Shown here: one piece after another, positions 8,149 to 16,908 of the stretch
How the letters are laid out: each line of letters opens with the position of its first letter
Numbering within the stretch: the stretch's first letter is position 1
Assembly: GCF_024347415.1 (NCBI RefSeq)
Contig: NZ_AP025477.1
Span: 62,001 to 126,000, forward strand
Source: Vibrio crassostreae
GTDB taxonomy: Bacteria > Pseudomonadota > Gammaproteobacteria > Enterobacterales > Vibrionaceae
DNA length: 64,000 bases
Direction: 5' to 3'
Program-made: the position numbers and the translations under genes
The notes under the pieces: generated by a model
What the model saw: only the letters and a program-made list of their open reading frames with translations
Told to the model about the DNA's origin: nothing
Database searches by the model: none

Positions 8149-9002
8149 TATGCCTTCTCCGTTTGTGTTGCAAGGAATAGATCTGCGAGGCCAACATTGT
8201 AGATAGTGCCCATCGGTTCAACCTGCGCTTTGTATTGACCTTCCAATAACCACTTAGTGGTTCCTAGCCCTGGCTGTGAGGTTAGCGGATTGAGCTTCTG
8301 GATCTCGCTTGAATGGTTGTTTGCAAGTTCGATAATGAAATAGTCGTTCTCGATGTCTTCCATGCTCTTTTGCAGCACACAATGGCCTTGCTTTAAAATC
8401 AGCACATCCGTTAATAAGTGTTCAATTTCTGAAACCTCATGGCTTGCAATGATCATGGCGCGTTCGCCGTCGTGGAACCACTCTAGTAGGTGGCGATAAA
8501 AAGTATCGCGGTACAGCAAATCGAGTCCCAACGTTGGCTCATCTAAGATCAATACTTGAGTATCGGTTGCGATGATGACCGCAAGGTGAAGTTGTACCTT
8601 CATTCCTTTAGAAAGCTGTTTGATAGTGGAAGATAGCTTGATGTTGGTGCTGCTTAATGTCTGTTCTGCTTTTTGCTTGTTGAAGCTTGGGTGGACACCT
8701 TGGGTGTAACGAAGCAGTTGTTTAACGGTCATCCACTCGGGTAATACGTTAACGTCTGAGATGTACGACAAGTGCAGCATGAGTTCTGCATGCTGGTGGA
8801 TAGGGTGGTAACCGTTAACCTCAATCTCACCTTGATAGCTGTGTCCGCCAAGCAGAGATTTGATGAGAGTTGATTTACCCGCGCCATTGTGGCCTAGAAG
8901 GCCAAGCACTTGCCCCGGCTTTAACTCAAAGCTGATGTTCTCGACACCCACTTGATTTGAATAGGTTTTGGTTACGTTTTTCACGGAAAGTAAAGTACTC
9001 AT
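8148..9002 (-). CDS. ABC transporter ATP-binding protein (Ytr-like)
   Basis: 284 residues. Walker A GHNGAGKSTL (about residue 36), a signature motif reading LSKGMKVQLHLAV (LSxGM in place of LSGGQ, common in this export subfamily), Walker B VLILDEPTLGLD and a switch His in IIASHEVSEIEH. The C-terminal 70 residues form the usual accessory domain. It powers the permease encoded just downstream. The start overlaps the GntR stop by 4 nt (ATGA), so all three genes are one transcription and translation unit controlled by the operator at 9386-9407. Confidence 0.93.
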   Translation of the reverse strand: MSTLLSVKNVTKTYSNQVGVENISFELKPGQVLGLLGHNGAGKSTLIKSLLGGHSYQGEIEVNGYHPIHQHAELMLHLSYISDVNVLPEWMTVKQLLRYTQGVHPSFNKQKAEQTLSSTNIKLSSTIKQLSKGMKVQLHLAVIIATDTQVLILDEPTLGLDLLYRDTFYRHLLEWFHDGERAMIIASHEVSEIEHLLTDVLILKQGHCVLQKSMEDIENDYFIIELANNHSSEIQKLNPLTSQPGLGTTKWLLEGQYKAQVEPMGTIYNVGLADLFLATQTEKA

Positions 9003-9370
9003 GACTTGTCCTTTATATGTTGTGCTAGCTGTTTCACAAGTTCTTCGACACTCATATCAATGATGCTTAGCGTCTCAGCGATGGCTGGGATCTGTGTATT
9101 GATGAATGATTGGTGTGCAGACTCTTTCAATTTTTGAAGTGCCCCTTCGGCCACATACATGCCTTGGCCGCGTTTTTTCTCTACCAAGCCTTCATCCACC
9201 AGTAACTGGTAGCTTTTCATGACAGTAAGGTGGTTGATCTTGAGATCAGCAGCAACGGCACGCACCGAAGGCAATGCTTGTTGCTCTAACCAAACACCTT
9301 GAAGAATTTGGTCACTGATCTTCGTAGCAAGCTGCCTAAAGATCGGTTGGTCGTCTTTCCATTCGGTCAT
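8999..9370 (-). CDS. GntR-family repressor, YtrA subfamily
   Basis: 123 residues: an N-terminal winged helix (PIFRQLATKISDQILQGVW, LPSVRAVAADLKINHLTVMKSYQLLVDEG, KKRGQGMYV) and a short two-helix tail, the size of YtrA-type regulators. It probably represses its own operon: a 22-bp near-perfect palindrome lies 15-37 nt upstream of its start. The effector is not apparent; in related systems the repressor releases DNA when an envelope-active compound is present. Confidence 0.9.
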   Translation of the reverse strand: MTEWKDDQPIFRQLATKISDQILQGVWLEQQALPSVRAVAADLKINHLTVMKSYQLLVDEGLVEKKRGQGMYVAEGALQKLKESAHQSFINTQIPAIAETLSIIDMSVEELVKQLAQHIKDKS

Positions 9371-9385
9371 AATTAAAACTGCATG

Positions 9386-9407
9386 GTGATATACATGTGT
9401 ATAACAC
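9386..9407. promoter_or_regulatory. palindromic operator for the GntR/YtrA-like repressor
   Basis: TATACA-TG-TGTATA is a perfect inverted repeat with a 2-nt centre; extending it to GTGATATACA / TGTATAACAC gives 22 bp with a single mismatch pair. It sits directly upstream of the gntR start, where the operon promoter must be. Confidence 0.7.
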
Positions 9408-9597
9408 TAACCTAATTCCCAAGATAGACAAGCTTTTTCTATAAATTAGCTGAATGTTAACTTTTATGGTTGGATAAAGCATGTTTGGCGGAGAGGGTAC
9501 TTGAAGCCTACATCCTTGTGGGCTCTCAAGCAGCTGTATGAGCGATTATTATTTGAATAGGGAATAGTTGCTCATCAAGATTCTTATTAGGGTGGGG

Positions 9598-11349
9598 CTA
9601 TTGTTCCTTTGACTCATTAGGCCGGCTGTATAGGTAACCTTGATGTAAGTTGTAGCCTAACTGACACAAGATATATTGCTGCCTACGTGTTTCGACGCCC
9701 TCGTAAATCATCGTGATGTTAGATAAGCGTCCAATCTCTGAGATGTTAAGCAGCACGCCTTGATGGTGCTCACCTGACTCGATGTCTTTAACAAAACAAC
9801 GATCCAGCTTCAAATAGGTTGGCGAGATAATACCGATGATCTCGATGTTGTTATTGCCTGTACCAAAGTCATCCAATGCGATGGTGATCCCCAGCTTTTT
9901 GATTGCCTTGATGTTGTCTATCACCTCGCAGCCATATCCAATGTTTGAGTATTCAGTTATCTCAACCACAAATTCATTCGCTTCCATCGCATCCAAATGC
10001 ACTTTAAGTTTTGAAAAGTTATTCCCGACTAAAGCACTTGGGCAGACGTTGACACCGTAAATCTCATGGCTGTTGTTTAACTTGGCGTTTCTGACCGTTT
10101 CGATAAGTAAAATCGTATGAAACGTCAGTAGGTTGGTGCGCCTCATGGTGTTGATGAAGCTCAAAACGCCGACATTACGCACCCTAGATAACAGCTCGTA
10201 GTACAAAACGGTGTTGTCTTCGGTGTTGATGATTGGCTCTTCTTCAAATGAGATGTGTTTCCAGCGATACAGGTAAATAACGAAACCTAAAATATATGAG
10301 CGATAGAGTAGGGTGGCGAGCAGCAGTGAGAGTGCAACCCACAGTGCAACGATATCGTCACTGTAGAAAGTGATTGAGGCACCGCTCGGTAGCTCAGAAG
10401 TATAAATCGGCTGACTGTTATCGCCGAGGTTGAGAATGTAGTAGCCATTCTTTTGTATAGAGACGGAATCAACCAGTAGAGGCAACAGTGAGTTTCTGTA
10501 ACGCGCCTCAATAGAACCTTTGGAGATACGAACTGTCAGATCGATATCATTTTCAGGGTCACTGAAACGCGAATAAGTGAAGTCGCCACTGTCGTAGAAG
10601 TCATCAATCTTATCGAGTTCCACATACTGTGAGCGGCTTTTGGATATATAGCACGAGCCATGAGGGGTGGTCATGACGACCGAGTCGAGGTTGAGGGAAT
10701 GCCTTAGTGAATGTACGGCCCCAGGGCTATCACAGCCATAATCCATCACTTCTTCAGCAATATGTTTGGTGTTCCCACTGTATTCATCTGCAATTTTCGT
10801 TGTATAAAGGATTTGGAAAAAGTAGACAACGAACAAGAAGAATGACGTCGCGGTGAACACGGTTATCAAAGCCCTGATCAACTCCTTGTGATAGGTGTTG
10901 AACATCAGCTTGAGCATCTCTATCTGGCTGGGCTTGAACTGGTTGATGTTGTCTTTGGGCGCTATGCGGTTTTCTGAGCTCTTATCGAGATCAATAAAAT
11001 AGCCAACCTTATAAAGGTTAGAAATGAGTTCACTATTATTATCAACCTCGGCTTCTTCACACAGGTTTCGATATTTCTTTCTTATAGACGCGATAATATT
11101 CTTTAATGCGTATAAACTGAACTCTTCATCAAAATGCGATTTAAAAGACTCTTCAACATCTCTAGCGGATTGAGGGTTAGAAATTGAAGCATTCTCAATT
11201 AAATATTTGAAGACAAAACTCTCTTTACTATTAAGAGTTTCTTCTGATATCTTATTACTGTCTCTTTTGATGTATATTTTTTCTTCATTATAGATTAGTT
11301 GCAAGCTCTCATTATTGTTATTATATTGAAAGAACAGTGCATAGCTCAA
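9598..11349 (-). CDS. winged-helix / CSS-motif / EAL c-di-GMP phosphodiesterase
   Basis: A 583-residue protein with an unusual order: an N-terminal ToxR/CadC-like winged helix in the cytoplasm (about 8-125, ending NLYKVGYFIDL as in ToxR-type wings), a membrane helix (about 158-180), a periplasmic CSS-motif domain with two Cys (C206 and C233), a second membrane segment (about 333-362) and a C-terminal EAL domain (about 382-578). EAL catalytic residues look intact: ELLSR (E385), NVCPS, EITE, LDDFGTG, KLDRCF, YEGVE and QGYLYSRP. CSS-EAL proteins are membrane phosphodiesterases regulated by periplasmic disulphide formation; here the same sensor also carries a DNA-binding head. No cotranscribed partner is seen. 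Confidence 0.85.
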   Translation of the reverse strand: MSYALFFQYNNNNESLQLIYNEEKIYIKRDSNKISEETLNSKESFVFKYLIENASISNPQSARDVEESFKSHFDEEFSLYALKNIIASIRKKYRNLCEEAEVDNNSELISNLYKVGYFIDLDKSSENRIAPKDNINQFKPSQIEMLKLMFNTYHKELIRALITVFTATSFFLFVVYFFQILYTTKIADEYSGNTKHIAEEVMDYGCDSPGAVHSLRHSLNLDSVVMTTPHGSCYISKSRSQYVELDKIDDFYDSGDFTYSRFSDPENDIDLTVRISKGSIEARYRNSLLPLLVDSVSIQKNGYYILNLGDNSQPIYTSELPSGASITFYSDDIVALWVALSLLLATLLYRSYILGFVIYLYRWKHISFEEEPIINTEDNTVLYYELLSRVRNVGVLSFINTMRRTNLLTFHTILLIETVRNAKLNNSHEIYGVNVCPSALVGNNFSKLKVHLDAMEANEFVVEITEYSNIGYGCEVIDNIKAIKKLGITIALDDFGTGNNNIEIIGIISPTYLKLDRCFVKDIESGEHHQGVLLNISEIGRLSNITMIYEGVETRRQQYILCQLGYNLHQGYLYSRPNESKEQ

Positions 11350-12188
11350 CTCCTAAGCGATAGTTATTATATTTGTGTGATTGATATGTGATGGCTGGGA
11401 TTGTCATTCAACCCAAGAGTCCGTTCTAAATAACATAACTAAAATGTCACCATTTCCTCTTAAGATGTTGATACTAATCGCAGAATCTGGGCTGTAATGA
11501 AAGGTTATAGAGATGTTCACCCAAAACTTGAATTTATAAATGAAAGCCGATGTTTTACAAGAGACAAGGGGGATTTATCCATTTGTTTTGGTATTTATCC
11601 ATTTGTAAGCCTCTATATCAGCAGTTTTAACCATAACTTTAGTGATTGCTAATGTAGTTGCGCGTGGTATTGGTGGTGGTTATTGATGGGGCTGATTTAT
11701 CAGGTTTTTTCAGGATAAAATTTAATTACAATGAAATAGGTAATATTAATATCATTTAATTGAGGCGTTATATTTCTTTATTTAATGATACCCCCAATTG
11801 ATACTAATATCAGTAGTGGTTTTGTCGAGGTTTTATGAATAGGCTTTATCAATTAATGTGATGTTATTAAAATCTTTCTTTTTAATTTTAACTAAGAAGG
11901 GTGAAACTCAAAGCATTAGGTCGATTGAACTGTGATGTTGATTCCATGATTAAGCTGTTTTTGGTTAGTGTTTGTGCTCTATTTTGTTGAAAGATATTTC
12001 AATTTGATATGAGTGAGGTTTTTATAATGCCTGTGTCACTGGAGAAACCTTACTATATTAACGATTTGCTTCAATAAACATTCTTTTTGAGTGAGTTATA
12101 ACCAGAAAGCAAAAGTGGCTTTTGATTAATTAATACGCACTATCAAACATAGTCTAAGTAAGTCGGTTTTGTTTTATTTACAGCGCTG
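11350..12188. other. long AT-rich intergenic region
   Basis: About 840 bp with no credible gene on either strand. It holds a pair of direct repeats at 11573-11606 (listed separately) and many short TAAT/ATTTAA tracts. It is probably the promoter region of the winged-helix/EAL gene and the downstream end of the outer-membrane protein gene. A small unannotated RNA cannot be excluded. Confidence 0.6.
11573..11606. repeat. 20-bp-spaced direct repeat upstream of the winged-helix/EAL gene
   Basis: The 14-mer ATTTATCCATTTGT occurs at 11573-11586 and again at 11593-11606, start-to-start distance 20 bp (about two helical turns). It lies about 225-260 bp upstream of the gene start at 11349. Two in-phase copies are the form expected for a dimeric winged-helix regulator; the link to this protein is inference. 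Confidence 0.5.
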
Positions 12189-12212
12189 AAAAAGCCCCTA
12201 ATTAGACGGGCT
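12189..12212 (-). terminator. possible intrinsic terminator of the outer-membrane protein gene
   Basis: On the minus strand AGCCC and GGGCT arms with a 10-nt loop are followed by TTTTTC. The stem is short, so confidence is moderate. Confidence 0.45.
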
Positions 12213-12266
12213 AATAGGAGCTCTCGGCAGCTTTTCTTTCTACCGCTTTTTTGACAAGGAACGTAA

Positions 12267-12308
12267 GGCTAAAGGCTAAAGGCTAAAGGCTAAAGGCTAA
12301 AGGCCAAA
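12267..12308. repeat. 7-bp tandem repeat (GGCTAAA)x6
   Basis: Five perfect GGCTAAA units and a sixth with one change (GGCCAAA), ending 4 bp from the stop codon of the outer-membrane protein gene. A seven-base unit of this kind is prone to slippage, so copy number probably varies between strains. It lies downstream of the gene, so it does not phase-vary the protein. Confidence 0.85.
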
Positions 12309-12312
12309 GAGG

Positions 12313-12843
12313 CTAGAAGTTGAAGCTTGCGGTAACGCGCACTACGTCTTCTTCAAATGGTGTTGTGCCTCCTGAACCATCTGGCACCATTGCTGAATCA
12401 TTGATCTTACCGTAATCCACCGTTAGGCCTATCATGCGCCAGTTTACCGTTGTTCCTATTGAACCATAGACGTTGTCGATATTGAGGCCGTTAAGTGAAG
12501 CATCGTCAAACTCCACATCTGCATTTAGATAGTTGATACCAATCTTAGGGATGATATCGAACTCGGCGATTTCAAACTTATAACCGATGTTGGAGTACAG
12601 TCCCCATGCATCTTGTGAGTTTGACTGTTCTAAATCTACCGCTTCTGTACCCAATGAGAAACCACCACCGACAACGATATTGTTCGACAATTCTTTACTG
12701 TAGCCGAAGGTTGCCAGTTCTTGATTGCCGATGAAAGTGACACCAGCTTCGATAGAGTTATCGCGGTCTTTTGCGAATGCAGACAATGGGATACATACCG
12801 TTGCAATAACGATTGCTGGTAAAACGAAGGTTTTCTTATTCAT
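12313..12843 (-). CDS. small outer-membrane beta-barrel protein
   Basis: 176 residues from ATG 12843, chosen because MNKKTFVLPAIVIATV...AFA is a standard Sec signal peptide with AGAAAGAGA upstream; the frame extends 26 residues further without such features. The mature part alternates polar and hydrophobic residues (SIEAGVTFIGNQELATFGYS, NIVVGGGFSLG, GLYSNIGYKF) and ends RVTASFNF with a terminal Phe, the signature for BamA-dependent barrel assembly. Length suggests about eight strands (OmpX/YfaZ-like). Function is unknown. It lies beside the broken pilin-like gene. Confidence 0.78.
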   Translation of the reverse strand: MNKKTFVLPAIVIATVCIPLSAFAKDRDNSIEAGVTFIGNQELATFGYSKELSNNIVVGGGFSLGTEAVDLEQSNSQDAWGLYSNIGYKFEIAEFDIIPKIGINYLNADVEFDDASLNGLNIDNVYGSIGTTVNWRMIGLTVDYGKINDSAMVPDGSGGTTPFEEDVVRVTASFNF

Positions 12844-13021
12844 GATTCTCTTTCTCATTTTTTCAGGATGGAAAAAGTCTACGCAATAATGAGGCTCAAA
12901 TATGAGTCGCGGCACAGTCAAGAATGAGCTGAAAAAGAACTGACATTAAGCGAATAAAACTCACCTAAATAGGGAGATCAAGGTAAGGTTTTATGGTTAG
13001 GCAGTGAGCGGTAGATGTCGT

Positions 13022-13500
13022 TTAACATGCACCGTCAAGAACGACGATTTGCGGTTCTTTTTCCGGTTGATAGAGTACCTGGCAAAAATCACCAACAGGT
13101 GAATAGGTGTAACTCTCCGTATCAAAAGAGATAGCAGCGACTCTTTCTGCATTGCTGCCTTCCTCTACTTCTTTGTTGTTTACGTAGAGTTCTGCTTGGT
13201 CAATGTTCAACAGGCGCCTTAAGGAATCGACATAGCGATAGGGTAACCATGGCAGACGTAGTAGGTTTCAATCTCAGTCTTTTCAACGTAGTCACATTCT
13301 CCCTCCACACCAGCAATCGCAGACTTTGCATAGATCATGTCGATACCCGTGCGAAGGTTGCCAGCCACATCGTGTATTTTGCTCGCGCGAGCACTGCCCT
13401 GAATATCTAAGAATTTGACCATGGCCGTGGCAGAAACCACCGCTAAGATCAGTACAGCGACGATAAGTTCTAAGAGAGTGAAGCCGTTTTGTCTGCTCAT
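13022..13500 (-). pseudogene. type IV pilin-like protein, frameshifted
   Basis: The first part starts with a class III prepilin leader and helix (MSRQNGFTLLELIVAVLIL, cleavage before F) and reads to YYVCHGYPIAMS before hitting a TAA at 13219-13221. Shifting frame by one base near 13222-13233 continues as DSLRRLLNIDQAELYVNN to a normal end with paired Cys (DFCQVLY, LDGAC stop at 13022). Total length is one base short of a multiple of three, so a single-base deletion restores a 160-residue minor pilin or MSHA/pseudopilin-like protein. ATG 13500 is preferred over TTG 13509. Programmed frameshift or sequencing error are alternatives. The half starting MNID at 13210 is not an independent gene. Confidence 0.75.
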
Positions 13501-13665
13501 ATTTACCAATGAATGAATCTGATTAAGTGACGGTTTGAGGGTAATCGAAATGCTAAAACCATTACAGGGAGTAGGTGTAAGGACAACCTGATGGTCTAAT
13601 TCGAAATCATCTTTAAATCATTAATTAACAAAGAGTTATGTTTGTCTCTTTGTTGTTTTGCGTAA

Positions 13666-13681
13666 TGTAAGCCTACGTAAG
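13666..13681 (+). promoter_or_regulatory. TGTAAG-N4-CGTAAG direct repeat
   Basis: Two six-base boxes 10 bp apart upstream of the pilin-like gene. The same arrangement occurs twice upstream of the response regulator gene at 16909. Spacing of one helical turn is typical of OmpR-family sites. Confidence 0.45.
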
Positions 13682-13761
13682 CGTTCACATTAGTGCTGTT
13701 ACCTTGTTTATTAATCATTCAAAGTTCTAACTTGTTGATAAAAATAACTTTATTAACCGAC

Positions 13762-15705
13762 TTATCGAACGAATAGAAATTGGCTTTCGACTTCGTTTGA
13801 CGGGATTGGCTTGCTAAACAAATACCCTTGAAGGTATTGGTATCCACAGTCGATTAAGAAGTCTTTTTGTGTCTCGGTTTCGACGCCCTCAGCCACCACT
13901 TTGAGCCCCAACTTGTCGCAAATCGCATGGGTCGCTTGGACAATTGCTTTGCTTCCTTTATGTGAACCGTGAACAAAGCTTTTATCGAGTTTTACGGTGC
14001 TAATTGGTAAGTCGTGCAGCATAGAGAGGGAAGAGTAGCCAGTGCCAAAATCATCAAGGTGGAGTTCAACGCCTAATTTAGAGATGTCGCTTAATGCTTG
14101 CCTTACTTCACCGTGTTTGAAAATCATCGAAGACTCAGTGATCTCAAGTGCAATGTTTTGAGGTTGGATATTGTAGAAGTTAAGCATCGCAGACAGCTGC
14201 TCAGCAAAGGTTGCGTGCATCTGAATACTCGAGATGTTGATACTCATCATTAGCTCGCTATCAAATTCTCGATGCCATATTGATAGCTGCTTAAGGGCTG
14301 AATTGAGCACCCATTTTCCGAGTGGCACTATCTGCCCTGTTTCTTCCGCCAAGGTGATGAATTCATCAGGGCCAATGTTACCGAGCTCTTTGTCTGACCA
14401 TCGAAGTAGCGCTTCAAAGCCCTTAACCTTGACACTGTTGGTATTCATGATCGGCTGATAATGCAGATCGAGATCTTCGTTCTCTAGGGCTTGGGTCAAT
14501 CGATGGCGAATTTCTACTTTTCGGTGAAGCGTTTGTGCTAAGTCCGGAGTGAAGGTTTGGAAGCGGTTTCGACCATTGGCTTTAGCAATATGCATCGCCA
14601 TTCCCGCTTGTTTGAGCAATGACTCTTGATCCACGGCGTTATCAGGGAAATGTGCAGTGCCAATGCTGCAACCGACAGAGAGGGTGCCAATGCCGCTTAT
14701 ATGAAAGCTTCGGTTCAAGGCATCAATAATGCGCGTGCAAAGCAGTGGGATGTTTTGATTTCTGCAGGTGTGGGCGATCACAATGAATTCATCGCCACCG
14801 AATCGCCCAATCATGCAGGTTTCGTCAACGAGCTGCTTGAGACGTTCACCCACTTGTTTGAGCAGTTGGTCACCCACACTGTGCCCGTAGGTGTCATTAA
14901 CCAGTTTGAAGCCATCAAGATCAACGAACATCAGCTCAAAGGGAGAGCGATAGGCAATACTGGTTTCTAAGAGGTTGGTGATTCCACGGCGATTGTATAG
15001 TTCGGTTAAACAGTCGTGCTCTGCATTGTATCTGGCCTTGATCAGTTTCTTTTTCTGCTTAGTGGTACAAGTCAGATTTAACAGCAGTTCACTCTTATCA
15101 AATAGCCACTTTCCCTGCACATCAAAGTGGTGGGCTTTATCACCAATATGGCAGCTGACTTCTTCTAAAATCTCTCGCCCTTTGCGTGCAGAGAACAACC
15201 AGTGGGCTGCAATTTCTTCACTTGAAACAAAGTCGGAGAGGGTGGAAAACGGCATGCCATAGTTCTGGGAAAATGCAGAGTTAGCACTCACTACCGCTCC
15301 CGATCTATCAAATAGAAGAGAGAGGTTTGAACCATCCGAGCAAGCGAGATCGTGCTTTAGACTACCTTCTTCCGCGACGACTTGTACCAACATGCCGGTT
15401 CGGCCGTCTGGTAGTGGGATCCCAGAAAACAGACACAATGCACGCTTCGAAATGTAGTTGGGAGTGAAGTTCCACCATGTCTTGATGCTTTCGTTGCGTA
15501 GAAATTGCCTTTGGTATTCTTCGAGCGTTGCTTCTATTGCCTTAGACATCTCGACGCTGAAATCACGTGACGTCAGCTCAAACAGAGATTCAGACTCCCA
15601 GAGAGGTAGGGCACTGCTGTTTGCCCAAGTTATTCTCTTATTATCAATGTCATATATCCAAATAGGACACTTGAGATACTCGAAGGGCTGATAACTTGTC
15701 ATCAT
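13762..15705 (-). CDS. PAS-GGDEF-EAL cyclic-di-GMP protein
   Basis: 647 residues, soluble. Two PAS-like sensor regions (about 8-115 and 125-215), a GGDEF domain with intact GGDEF at 303-307 and the metal-site VDLDGFKLVND, then a full EAL domain (FEALLRW, NISS, EITES, LDDFGTGYSS, KLDKSFV, AEGVET, QGYLFSKP). Both synthesis and hydrolysis sites look intact, so it may be bifunctional. There is no RxxD inhibitory site in the expected place before GGDEF (VDETC instead), so product inhibition should be weak. Probably monocistronic. ATG 15705 or the next ATG at 15702. Confidence 0.92.
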   Translation of the reverse strand: MMTSYQPFEYLKCPIWIYDIDNKRITWANSSALPLWESESLFELTSRDFSVEMSKAIEATLEEYQRQFLRNESIKTWWNFTPNYISKRALCLFSGIPLPDGRTGMLVQVVAEEGSLKHDLACSDGSNLSLLFDRSGAVVSANSAFSQNYGMPFSTLSDFVSSEEIAAHWLFSARKGREILEEVSCHIGDKAHHFDVQGKWLFDKSELLLNLTCTTKQKKKLIKARYNAEHDCLTELYNRRGITNLLETSIAYRSPFELMFVDLDGFKLVNDTYGHSVGDQLLKQVGERLKQLVDETCMIGRFGGDEFIVIAHTCRNQNIPLLCTRIIDALNRSFHISGIGTLSVGCSIGTAHFPDNAVDQESLLKQAGMAMHIAKANGRNRFQTFTPDLAQTLHRKVEIRHRLTQALENEDLDLHYQPIMNTNSVKVKGFEALLRWSDKELGNIGPDEFITLAEETGQIVPLGKWVLNSALKQLSIWHREFDSELMMSINISSIQMHATFAEQLSAMLNFYNIQPQNIALEITESSMIFKHGEVRQALSDISKLGVELHLDDFGTGYSSLSMLHDLPISTVKLDKSFVHGSHKGSKAIVQATHAICDKLGLKVVAEGVETETQKDFLIDCGYQYLQGYLFSKPIPSNEVESQFLFVR

Positions 15706-15740
15706 ATTGAACTCGGCACACGGATATTTGGGTCGAACGA

Positions 15741-15769
15741 AGCCTACTGACTCATGCAGTCAGTAGGCT
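15741..15769. terminator. strong 12-bp hairpin between 15705 and 15803
   Basis: AGCCTACTGACT and its perfect complement with a 5-nt loop. It lies past the stop of the minus-strand gene ending at 15803. On the plus side a T-rich stretch follows, on the minus side the T-run is poor, so it may act mainly as an mRNA 3'-end stabiliser. Confidence 0.55.
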
Positions 15770-15802
15770 GTTTGTCTTTGTCTTTATCTTTAATTTCAAC
15801 GT

Positions 15803-16360
15803 TTACAGGTTCAGTGAGCGGATGATTTTCGTCACTTTACCTTGCGGCGTGGTCTCGATGACATAGCCTTTCTTATCATCAAATATCTCACCATCAATCA
15901 ACTGCCATCCATTCGGTTGCTTTGTGATCTCTTTAGGGAAGTCCTTATCGAACATCGAATAATTTGGATAAACCGTTTCGATGGCTTCGAACAACAGTTG
16001 AGCCTCATCTTGGTTAGTGACCACGAAGTTTTCCTTAAGACACATGGTTAACTCTGGCAATGGTTGGGTTGTGTAAGGTTCTGTCACCGTACCCAATACA
16101 CCTTTGTGTGAGTAAAAGAGGTATGACCCACTGCTACTCTCGTTGCCGTCTGGCGACTTGATTGAAGGCGTGGCGCTGTAGAATTCACAACTAAAAACCA
16201 TCTTCTGAATAATGCTGTTTTGTGGCGTCACCTGAATGTCTATCCAAGCACTGACTTGTTCTTGAATCTTGTTCACTGTGTCATGTTTATTGGTGTCAGC
16301 AATAAGCGGTGTTGAAACTAAAGCAGTGGTTGTAAGTAACAGTGAAAGCGATTTATTCAT
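15803..16360 (-). CDS. exported hypothetical protein
   Basis: 185 residues with a signal peptide (MNKSLSLLLTTTALVSTPLIA, cleavage about residue 21). The mature part has two Cys (VFSCEFYS and LTMCLKENF) that may form a disulphide, and ends VIETTPQGKVTKIIRSLNL, a strand-rich layout. No family is recognised. It sits between the GGDEF-EAL gene and the two-component system but is divergent from the latter, so a regulatory link through the shared 540-bp intergenic region is possible. Confidence 0.65.
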   Translation of the reverse strand: MNKSLSLLLTTTALVSTPLIADTNKHDTVNKIQEQVSAWIDIQVTPQNSIIQKMVFSCEFYSATPSIKSPDGNESSSGSYLFYSHKGVLGTVTEPYTTQPLPELTMCLKENFVVTNQDEAQLLFEAIETVYPNYSMFDKDFPKEITKQPNGWQLIDGEIFDDKKGYVIETTPQGKVTKIIRSLNL

Positions 16361-16908
16361 CTTAAAGAGGGCCCTGTGTCCAAGTGGTGGTTGTCTAATA
16401 ATGAGTTAATTTATTGTTTGGGTGAATGTTACTTTAGGAACTTATCGCTTAATAGGTTCTGTGGCGTGCTCAATAATGGAAAATACTGGCTCACTAAATA
16501 AGTAATCGATTTCTTTTGATTTCAGACACAACCCATCGGTTTATTGGACTGCTTGTTTGTTATTTTATAGTGTTATTCACTGATATGAGCTGGGTGTGCG
16601 GATGGTTGATTTGATCGGAATTTGTAAACGCCTTAAATGTAAGTGCGCGTAAGAAAATAAAGCAAATGTAAGCGAGCGATAAGCGGACAAAACACGTCAA
16701 CCCTTCCCTCAGCTTGCTACAGCTTTTATGCTACAGCCTTTGTAAAGAAAGGCTCAGTGGTTGCTGAATTCCATATTTTGTAAACGTGCATGTACAAAAG
16801 TGATTACTATGTTTTGCGTACGGTAAAGTTAAGGCTCTAATAACAACATTGATGATATATGAACAGTATATATACTGCCCTCGCTTTTAATAAATACTGG
16901 TGATAGGA
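16361..16908. other. divergent regulatory region
   Basis: About 550 bp between the divergent exported protein and the response regulator. No gene is seen. It contains paired TGTAAG boxes (16638-16684), a TGTAAACGTGCATGTACA near-palindrome (about 16780-16797) and AT-rich promoter-like sequence next to the regulator start. Confidence 0.6.
16638..16684 (+). promoter_or_regulatory. two TGTAAG direct-repeat pairs upstream of the response regulator
   Basis: TGTAAG-tgcg-CGTAAG at 16638-16653 and TGTAAG-cgag-CGATAAG at 16668-16684; the first boxes of the two pairs are 30 bp apart (three helical turns). The same pattern occurs at 13666, and TGTAAG boxes 22 bp apart occur at 36387. This fits cooperative binding by an OmpR-type regulator, most simply the one encoded downstream. 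Confidence 0.5.

Noticed and set aside
12267..12308. CRISPR-like array
   Set aside because: Units are only 7 bp without spacers; plain tandem repeat.
13022..13210. Independent gene starting MNID
   Set aside because: Frame is open upstream and continues the pilin-like protein after a one-base shift; no ribosome site at 13210.
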